From the NCBI GenBank assembly GCA_964030475.1, contig CAXIPT010000008.1:5480465-5544464 (forward strand): a DNA stretch of 64,000 nucleotides. The letters are read 5' to 3'. This DNA is from Tethya wilhelma (taxonomy: Eukaryota; Porifera; Demospongiae; Tethyida; Tethyidae). Both the position numbers and the translations under genes were made by a program. Positions 56,546 through 64,000 of this stretch are shown here, one piece after another (positions within the stretch are counted from its first letter, which is position 1; the number at the start of each line of letters is the position of its first letter). The notes beneath the pieces are model-generated. The model saw only the letters and a program-made list of their open reading frames with translations, did no database searches and was not told the origin of the DNA.

Positions 56546-58251
56546 TCACTTGAACTGTGCAGTGAGTGAGCCTTCTTGCAGCGGGCTGAAATCACATCCC
56601 GCCAGCTCTTCCATGAGCAGCTCCCAACCACCGTGAGCCAACATGGCCTTGTTGTAGAAGGCAGTCAGTCTTTCTTGAAGGGTCAGCCCGTAGCTGTAGC
56701 ATTCCTTTAAGAGCAGCAACTCTAGTCTCATTTCAATGTTTGTCTTGGCTGTGAGTCTGTCGGGAAGAAGGTGCAACCATTTCTCCTGTTCTTCCACAGC
56801 AGCGCTACTCTGAAACATCAATAGCAACAATGTCTGCATCTGCTGATTGAAAGGTAACTCTTAAGGTGCATTACCTGAGGGTGAGGCACTTGTAGCATGT
56901 AGTGGAGAGGTGTGGCAGTGGAGTCACGCCTCTTTTGAAGTTCTCCCAATGTCTTAACCAGTTTTAACAGCTTCTCTTCCAATGACTTTAGCTTCACAAA
57001 GTTGACAGCCAGCTCCATGGCCACCTCAGCACTGGCTTCGTGTTCGTCTCTCTCCCTTAACTCTTCGAGCTGGGCTTGTCTCAAAATGTCTGACAAGCCA
57101 TGAAGTTTTCTTCGACTGGACGAAATATGTGCATCTTGAACTTCGACCTCTTCATTCAGCAACATGATGTCATCAATCAAGTCAGTCGATGAATTATTTT
57201 CTTCTTCTGTTTTTTGTCCTTCAGTTGGCGAGTTCAGCTGCTGATTTTTAGAGAGCAAAAGATCTCTTTTCTCTTTCAAATCTCCCTCTTCAATCTGTTG
57301 TAGCGTTAATTATTCTCGTAACAACTGCTACCTATTCTTTAGAGAGTGGCTCACTTTAAGCTTATCTTTGTGTTCTTGTAGAAAGGGAACCAACTCCTTC
57401 ATTTGCCTCTGTTGTCTGAGTCCTCTTGGGGAGTCCCAGTGAGTGCTCTGGGTGTCATGGCTGTCATTGAAGAATTTGTTTAGCTTTTACCAAATTAAAT
57501 ATTTATCTTACCAAACATAGTAGATATCTCCGTGCTGATCTAGGTGGCGTTCCCAGCCAGGGGGCAGCTTGTTCCACTCATACTCCCTGAGTGGTTTCAC
57601 AGAGAGAGATCTTGGGTCTGTCCATCCGCTGGTCTGGGTGTAATCACTGAATAATACTCCTAATAATAATAATAACAGATGTTATGTATTTATTACCTAC
57701 TTTTGAAAGTATGGCCTTCCAGTTTTGACATCGGTTTTTTCTCTCCATCCAGTTGGCAGTGGTCCGGAATGGGCACGAGGAAGCTCACGACCTTGCTCTG
57801 CTCCAGCTGGTCCTAGTGAATTCAATAGTTTCGCTGAAAATACATCTAATAGGGGAAAGATAAATGAGTGGTTAACGTGTTTCTCAGTCTCAATCCTGGC
57901 TACCTTCCAGCTGTTGATTTCGTTTAACTCGTAGAACTACAGTTGGTCCAGATTGTCTTAAACAGTCCACTGCCTGTGTGTGAGAGAGACCCTGGAGCGG
58001 CTGACCATTCACCGATAATATCTCATCTCCAAGACAAAGCTGCTTTGCTGAAACCACCAAAGAGTTTAAAGTGACAGCCCCGCCCACATCCACAGAGATG
58101 CGTCGTGTGTTTACTCACCTGCCAATGATGTATTCAGGATCCAAGATATGACGATAGGTATGCCGTGCTCCGAACCTCCCTTCACACTAAAATCAAGGCC
58201 AGTCTTTGTTCGCTGAAGGCGTACACTTCTCACCCCTCGAACACTGTTCAT
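56546..58251 (-). CDS. PDZ-WW-WW coiled-coil protein
   Basis: I do not recognise a named orthologue. The start ATG at 58251 gives MNSVRGVRSVRLQRTKTG. PDZ domain: LDFSVKGGSEHGIPIVISWI, then across a 72-bp intron LCLGDEILSVNGQPLQGLSH and TVVLRVKRNQ. WW1 is split by an intron: LPTGWREKTDVKTGRPYFQ then SDYTQTSGWTDPR. WW2: LPPGWERHLDQHGDIYYV then CHDTQSTHWDSPR, again split in the domain. A coiled coil follows (about 56873-57296), rich in Glu/Lys/Leu and including VDVEVQDAHISSSRRKL-type heptads, and then a helical C-terminus ending SLTAQFK (stop 56546). Two WW domains before a coil recall WWC/KIBRA; a PDZ before them does not. MAGI has PDZ and WW but a guanylate kinase between. Likely a cytoplasmic scaffold. 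Start codon is 90 bp from that of CEP44. Confidence 0.75.
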
Positions 58252-58341
58252 TTCGCCATTTCATCTCGTCAAAACGATCTGCGCACGCGCAACATTCGAA
58301 TTCTGAATAACGCACACCACAACTGCAAGCTAGTGGCGCAG
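58252..58341. promoter_or_regulatory. 90-bp divergent promoter PDZ-WW gene / CEP44
   Basis: Only 90 bp separate the two opposite start codons. It includes CTGCGCACGCGCAAC, an NRF1-like GCGCA-type palindromic element at about 58278-58292. Confidence 0.6.
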
Positions 58342-59720
58342 ATGGAAGACTCAACGGGAGATTTGAAGAATAATGTAATGAAATTGCTTAAAGAGACCAG
58401 AAGAATGAAGCTGGAAATTGACCTTGACATACAAGGGTTAGATTATACGTTGAGCATATTTTAAGATATCCATCTATGAATATCATTAAAATTACTGCAG
58501 GTTAGCTGGTGGCTGTCCTGATTCACTTCTGCAGTTACTTCACACTTCATTGATGAGCTATTCTCTTCTTTTGGCCAATTGGCTCACCAAACATGGTTAT
58601 GATTTGTACTGTGGGAGTGACCGAAGATTCATCCAGGAGCTATACAAGGTAGGGAATTTGATATGTTCTGATTAGCTAGATCGTTATCTATGTTTGATAC
58701 TTGCTAGGTGCTTCGAGATGTATTCAGCTATAAGCCTAAGTTGAGCAAGGAGCAGTTCCTCACACCACGTGGCTATGCTGAGAGAAAGATCCTTCTCGCG
58801 ACTCATGTTCTCCAGTTCTCCCAGGCTAAGCATGCCCAGTTGACAGGAAGCTGTCCCAGAACAAAGTATGAATGTATATAGTCTTACTCTCGCCCTTGCT
58901 TGATTGCTAATCAATACTGTGTTGCTAGAAAATCTATACCGAGACACAGTAACCATGGAAACAGTGAGTATCCTGTTCCTTTGGTGGTTTCCATGGAAAC
59001 TGTGGACAGTCCTGGTAATACCAGTCCATCACTATTGACCCCTGACCCCTCAAGCTCCCTCATTGAACGTCATGTGCCACCATTCCAAATAGAGCCCACC
59101 ATGGTCTCCTCCCCACCACCACTGGAAGTACACACCGGGGAAGATGTCAGCTGTCAGCTAACAGGACTAAAAGAAGTGTTAGAGGAAATGTCAGCTAAAC
59201 TAGTACTTTTAGAAACTCGACTTAAGACTGAGTCCCCATCATTGGAGCAAAGAGAGATCATCAATGTGAAGGGACCACCGTCAGCAGAGACCGGCGAGGG
59301 AGTGCCGTCAGCAGAGACCGGGAAGGGACTGCAGTCAGAGGAGACTTTGAAGGGACCACTGTCAGCAGAGACCGTGAAGGGACTGCAGTCAGCGGAGACT
59401 TTGAAGGGACTGCAGTCAACGGAAACCGTGAAGGGGGCGCTGTCAGTGGAGACTTTGAAGGGGCCGCTGTCAGTGGAGACTTTGAAGGGGCCACTGTCAG
59501 TGGAGGAAGACTGCCACTCACTACCAGCCAGCTCTAGTAGCATGGTGAGTAATAAGTGTTTCCATATTCAATTCAAAACATTGCACTATTGATGTTGCAG
59601 GCTCACCAAAGTACAAGGGAATTGATAGAAAGTTTGAGAGTGAGAGCAAAGAAAACAAAAGAATATCTTCAGCAAGTGAACGATGAACTTATAATAGTAG
59701 CCACACGCACAGAGACATGA
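58342..59720 (+). CDS. CEP44: CEP44 centrosomal protein
   Basis: A centriole inner-wall protein that supports centriole-to-centrosome conversion. Exons: 58342-58436, 58501-58648, 58708-58865, 58929-59544, 59601-59720. The conserved N-terminal CEP44 domain is recognised from MEDSTGDLKNNVMKLLKETR, SDRRFIQELYKVLRDVFSYK and PKLSKEQFLTPRGYAERKI. A low-complexity linker follows, then a coiled coil (LTGLKEVLEEMSAKLVLLET), a nine-residue tandem repeat and a final helix (RELIESLRVRAKKTKEYLQQ). Stop at 59718-59720. Length is similar to vertebrate CEP44. Convergent with the RhoGAP gene, stops 165 bp apart. Confidence 0.85.
59275..59505 (+). repeat. 27-bp coding minisatellite in CEP44
   Basis: About eight to nine tandem copies of a nine-residue unit of the type S-(A/V)-E-T-x-K-G-x-L/Q. 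The last two copies are identical in protein (SVETLKGPL), suggesting recent expansion. Frame is kept throughout. Confidence 0.9.
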
Positions 59721-59885
59721 TCATTATTTCTACATTAGTATGTACATGTAATGAAATGCAAGCATAATTCAATGGATACACGCGCAACAGAAGCATTAAT
59801 TACTACAAATTCAAAAAAAAAAAATCACATGTACCAGTAATAATATTATTAAACACACACACACATTCACACCTGCTGAGGTCCA
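59721..59885. other. Convergent spacer CEP44 / RhoGAP
   Basis: 165 bp between stop codons with an A-rich run near 59813-59824 and a short ACACACAC run. No gene. Confidence 0.6.
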
Positions 59886-61178
59886 CTAAATGATGGTCCC
59901 ATCGTTGTAGTTCATTGTGCTGGCGTCAAGGGAGTAGCGCGACGGAGAGACAGTGATGTTGTTGGTGGAGTCTGTGGGAGTATGGTCAGAGGAGAGGCTG
60001 TCCAACTGACTCTCAGAATGAAACAGTTTGTGTTCTCTAGGGTTGAGTATTGGAGATCTGTCGTGGTGATATGTCCCTACCTGAGAAAAGCTCGGCAGTG
60101 TTCTAATCTTCTTTTGTTTTGTTGTGCTGGTGAGAGGAAGGCTTTTCTTCTCGGAGCACTCTCGGGGGGCAGCTGAGGGGGGGGCTCGGACTCTCCCCCG
60201 GAGGCAGGGGGCTGCCGAGAGCTGAGCCCACTGATCCCACTGGACATCCGGGTGTGGCTGTAGGAGGACACAACAAAGGGCGAGTCGCTCTCCATGGAAA
60301 TGACATCACTAGTGTTCACTCCTTCGCTGGAATTAGTGGGAGAGGAGTTGTTGGAGAAGGCGGAGTCTCGGCTGTTGAACACCTGTCTCTTCCTGATCAG
60401 CGTCGATGGCTCGGAAGATGGCAGCTGAACAGGAGAGAGCAATACTTGGTCAGACTCTCCCATTGCTGAGTCAGCACTTGACAGCCTGTCCATGGCTTCA
60501 CTGTCTTCTGTGTACTGCTGCAGATCTCTGATGGCCTCATCCAAGGCTCTCTGGGTGTCGGACAGGCTCCTACTGCGCCTCCAGGAGAAGTCATCCAGTG
60601 AGAGTTGATAGCCATCACTGCTGTTGTGAGAGATTCTTCGCAGGGCATCAGAGCTTCTAGATCGTGACACAAGCCCACTTTCACTCTCAGTGAGATACAA
60701 CCTGCAACAGTGATAGCATTGCCAGCATGAGAACCACCAACAGTGATAGCATGAGAGCCACCAACAGTGATAGCATGAGAGCGACCAACAGCGATGGCAT
60801 TGTTCAATGACTCACCCTTGCTCATAGCATCTTCTTTTTAGCAGGAGGTCCACAGCATCAGGGTCAGAGGTCAAGAGACTCCTCAAGCAAGTGTCATACC
60901 ACTGAGCTGGAATCTATTGTGCCAGAAATGATGACATTGTTGACACACACTGAATACATACAAAAACAATAACAATAGCCTACTCACCACAAATATAGTC
61001 TGCTGCATGGTGATCAGATCTTCAATAACTCTGCACACATTAGCCAGCTCCTCAGGGTCCTGTTTCTGCACCTGATAGTCGCCCCTCTGTGTCTTCTTCT
61101 GTGAGTGTGGGCAGTGTCGTGTGTTGACATGAACCATTGCATTCCACATGCACTGCAAACAACCCATTGTCTACCATT

Positions 61179-61221
<43 letters not shown>

Positions 61222-63533
61222 GTGACACCCACCCACACCCACATGGAGTGACACACACACACTGGATCATTATCACAAGCTACTCTATCTTATCTTCATG
61301 GAATGTGCTGACAAGGCAGTTACTTACCTTCAATTCCTTGTGGAGTATGTTGGGACCAATGATCATGGCTAGATTCTGTTCAGACATGCGGTTCCCTGTT
61401 TCCTGCATGAGCAAACACACACCATTAATGGACAACAACTGAAGCGAGACTAATTCTAGTGGTGTGGTCCACACCACCAACTGCTAATTTTATCGCTCAT
61501 TAGACAATGTGTCACACTCTATTGGGGGCACATGACAGAGAGAGAGAGAGAGAGAGGGCAGATGGTGGTTGCTGCCCACCTCTTAGACAAGGCCCTGTTA
61601 CAACTCCCAGGAGAAATGAACACACTATGAATCTGTTCACCAATGCAAGGTGGTGTGGGCAGCTCACCTGAGTGCCATCTATGAGGATGATGCCGTCAGA
61701 ATGGAGAGCTACTCTGGAGAGAAATTGGAGCAACTCTTGAAGAGTGTCTCTGTTAGCTTGAGGCAGAAGGACACACAGGTGTCTCAGTGCATCACGACGC
61801 TGAGCCAGGTTTGACATTTCTGCAAGAGAGAATCAGCACAAGTGTAAGTGTGGTTAGAAGTGAAGGGTAGTCTGGCATAGAGGAATGTGCCAGAGCAGCT
61901 GTAGACACATTGTAAGGGTGAGCAGAGGTTGTCAAGGCACATAACAGAGGCAAAGAAGAGATGGTTACAGTTACACATACTCCAGAGGCCATTTATGGCG
62001 AGTTGCTTATCAAGAGCTAGCAGGAAACAGCAACTGAACAGATCAACAAAAGCCTAACATGTTTGCAGTGTCAGGGCCACTGCTCCAACACCCTCTGACA
62101 GTGAGTGCCTTACTTCTGGTAGCCAGGAATGGCAGAAAGAGTTCCCTTGTGAGAAGAGGCTCAGGTAGACTGCGGAAAAACTCCTTCAGAAGACAGGCCA
62201 CATCGTGAGGGTTCATATCATCAGTTAATTCAACATCTTGACCAGAATCAAACTTCTCTCGAATCTGAATGTGAGGGATAACACAACACGCCATCTGGAT
62301 CAATGCCAGCTAACACAGGTATGGAGTCAACAGCTGTCACAGCAATTACAGGTACACAGTTGTATAGCTGTGTTATAGCTGTGTAACAAACTGCCAGCAG
62401 ACATTTCTGTTGAGCTGGTTAGAAGTGTGCAAGGAGTGTAGGCTACAAGGAGGACACTCAACATTTGAGTGGCCCAACTTGTAGTGGTTTTGTAGCAAGC
62501 ACTTCACAGACAACTGGTGGCCTAGCAACCAGGCCTCATGCACTACACCATAGTATATAGTATATAGTATATAGGACAATGGAAAGGAAGCACCATAATG
62601 AGGTGCATTCCAGGCTGACCACAATGGGTGATTCACTAGAGAGGCTGCTGGGGGAGGATAGGAAGGAAACTTGAGCAAAAGGCTCTCATCAGCCAGTGTT
62701 GTGCTCACTAGAAGGGCTTATTGTCATATCAGTTCACTCTTGTCACAAGATAGCCTACAAACAACACACCTCATCGATTCTCGATTTGGCTCCTGGTACT
62801 CTAAAAATTCCTTCTGTTTTTACTCCCTTTGTGTCGAGGTAATGGATGGCCTTCTTCACAATGCTGGGCACCTGTGGATCAGAGCGATAGAGGGATTGAC
62901 GTCTCTGGGCTTTGGGAGAAGGTACAGAATTCAATGAGATGGTCTCTAGGAGTTGGGTGGTAGGGTTTAGGTCGGAACCATCCACAAATGACTCGGAGCT
63001 GGTTGTGCTAGTGGGAGAGACAGAGCTAGGGTAGAGCTGGCGGGGGAGAGGAGAAGAAACAGGCGTGGCAGCACCAGAGAGGGACCTGGGAGTGTCTTGG
63101 CCTAGCACCTTAGTCAGAGGCTGACCGAAAACGACATTCGATTGGTCTATGTCACCACCACCTGTAGATGTGATGACAAGTAACATTAGATACAAACGCA
63201 GCAATGGATATTATGCTTCTGACCTTGTTTTTCGTTTCCATTGACTCTCTTTTGCTTGAAAGTATTGAACGACAGCCTGCCCAACACATTCCTGGAACCT
63301 GAGAGAAGCAATGCTATCAAATTAATCCAGTGGATAAAGTACAATTCCTTTACCTCTCAGTAAACCGTGCGACACAGGGATATCCATTCCTTGAAGAGCA
63401 ATAATGGCATGTCTCTGTAGAGCTAGGATTTCTACCTTTGACAAATCATTGATTGAAACATCTTGAAGGGTGAGTTGGCGCCCTGAGTCAGAGTCCCATT
63501 CTAGTCGACCCTAGACATCAGAACGACACACTC

Positions 63534-63576
<43 letters not shown>

Positions 63577-63942
63577 CCCTGTAGGTCACAACAACCATAC
63601 CTTTGGTTTCCACATAGTACCTCCAGGATTCGTTACTTCTTTACCACCTTTCCAGATCTTAAACGCATGCTTGTTTCCAACTGAGTTGGACCTATTTCTG
63701 CCGCCAACTGGTTCCGGGCTCTCTGAATGTCGCCTCTCATATTTGTCATCAGCAAAACAAGCTGGCCGAACTGGGACTACACCGTCTTCAGTATTCCTAT
63801 CACGACGAAACATGGAGGCAATCTTCTGCATGATAGGACTGCCTTTCTTGGGGGCCTTGGCGCTCAGAGAACTAGATCCGGAGCCAGCACTTCGCGGTCG
63901 TAAAGAGTTAGACTTTGTTTTGTGGGCTGAGTTGTTAGACAT
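59886..63942 (-). CDS. RhoGAP protein, ARHGAP6-like
   Basis: A GTPase-activating protein for Rho-family GTPases. The start at 63942 gives MSNNSAHKTKSNSLRPRSAG. Exons, approximately: 63602-63942, 63352-63512, 63222-63300, 62771-63162, 62113-62265, 61668-61817, 61329-61404, 60985-61152, 60820-60915, 60091-60702, 59886-60051. An N-terminal block GRLEWDSDSGRQLTLQDVSI is followed by a Ser-rich linker and the RhoGAP domain: VPSIVKKAIHYLDTKGVKTE, arginine finger GIFRVPG, DVACLLKEFFRSLPEPLLTR, LQELLQFLSRVALHSD and NLAMIIGPNILH. After it, RSLLTSDPDAVDLLLKRR matches the ARHGAP6/36 post-GAP segment. A long Ser/Pro-rich tail ends NYNDGTII at 59886. Complete. The ARHGAP6 label is from pattern memory; the RhoGAP domain itself is certain. 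Confidence 0.87.
60703..60802. repeat. 24-bp minisatellite in a RhoGAP intron
   Basis: Three to four copies of CCACCAACAGTGATAGCATG plus GAGA-type ends, the outer copies diverged. It lies between two RhoGAP exons and is non-coding on the sense strand. Confidence 0.85.
61181..61220. repeat. (AC)n tract, TG on the RhoGAP sense strand
   Basis: About 40 bp in an intron, a little upstream (sense) of the acceptor at about 61153. A similar tract lies at 63534-63575. Confidence 0.85.
62270..62765. other. RhoGAP intron without other signal
   Basis: About 500 bp between two RhoGAP-domain exons. Contains a short ATAGTATATAGTATATAG repeat near 62552-62573. No coding signal on either strand. Confidence 0.6.
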
Positions 63943-64000
63943 GGCGGCATAGAAGATTAAAACATCTACTGCTTTGCTTGTATAAACCTTGAACACCTTC

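Overview
This is a window of nuclear DNA from a multicellular animal with a compact, intron-rich genome. Every gene is split by GT-AG introns, most of them 50-150 bp. The genes include a BMP-type R-Smad, a soluble guanylate cyclase, an OCA2/P protein, a hedgehog-interacting-protein-like protein, TAF1 and O-GlcNAc transferase, a set that points to Metazoa. Very short introns, gene starts a few hundred bases apart, and many CT/GT microsatellites and MITE-like elements would suit a sponge or other non-bilaterian. I infer this from style; no gene here proves the phylum.

Layout (strand in brackets): eIF5B (-, 3' part beyond the left edge), Smad1/5-like (-), arginyl-tRNA synthetase (+, C-terminus missing), CNOT7/8 CAF1 deadenylase (-), tandem-domain predicted nucleotidyltransferase (+, 3' end missing), TAF1 (-, internal block and 3' end missing), OCA2/P protein (-), FBXO8 (+), LRRK/Roco-like kinase (-, kinase C-lobe missing), beta-propeller protein (+), PIBF1/CEP90 (-), OGT (+), ABHD18 (-, 5' end missing), HHIP-like (+, 5' end missing), sGC beta-type cyclase (+), PDZ-WW-WW coiled-coil protein (-), CEP44 (+), ARHGAP6-like RhoGAP (-). 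Most genes lie in head-to-head pairs whose start codons are about 90 to 560 bp apart, and neighbouring pairs converge tail to tail.

Six single N bases (9733, 16220, 21452, 31850, 44708, 50135) are not single unknown bases. At four of them a conserved protein loses a large known segment, so they mark collapsed assembly gaps. The (GT)n tract near 14245-14314 behaves the same way without an N, since the genes on both sides lose their 3' ends there.

The functions are mostly housekeeping and signalling: translation (eIF5B, RARS), transcription initiation (TAF1), mRNA decay (CNOT7/8), BMP signalling (Smad), cGMP signalling (sGC), O-GlcNAc signalling (OGT), Rho and Roco GTPase signalling, and centriole/cilium proteins (PIBF1, CEP44). 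There is no operon logic; linkage looks like divergent promoter sharing. The most unusual signals are nine perfect copies of the palindrome TGCTGANTCAGCA, the consistent CT-sense orientation of long CT/GA tracts in introns, an OGT whose intervening domain is replaced by a glutamine-rich segment, a Roco kinase with an extra Ras-like domain at its N-terminus, an internally duplicated nucleotidyltransferase, and two MITE-like elements with 9-10 bp target duplications.
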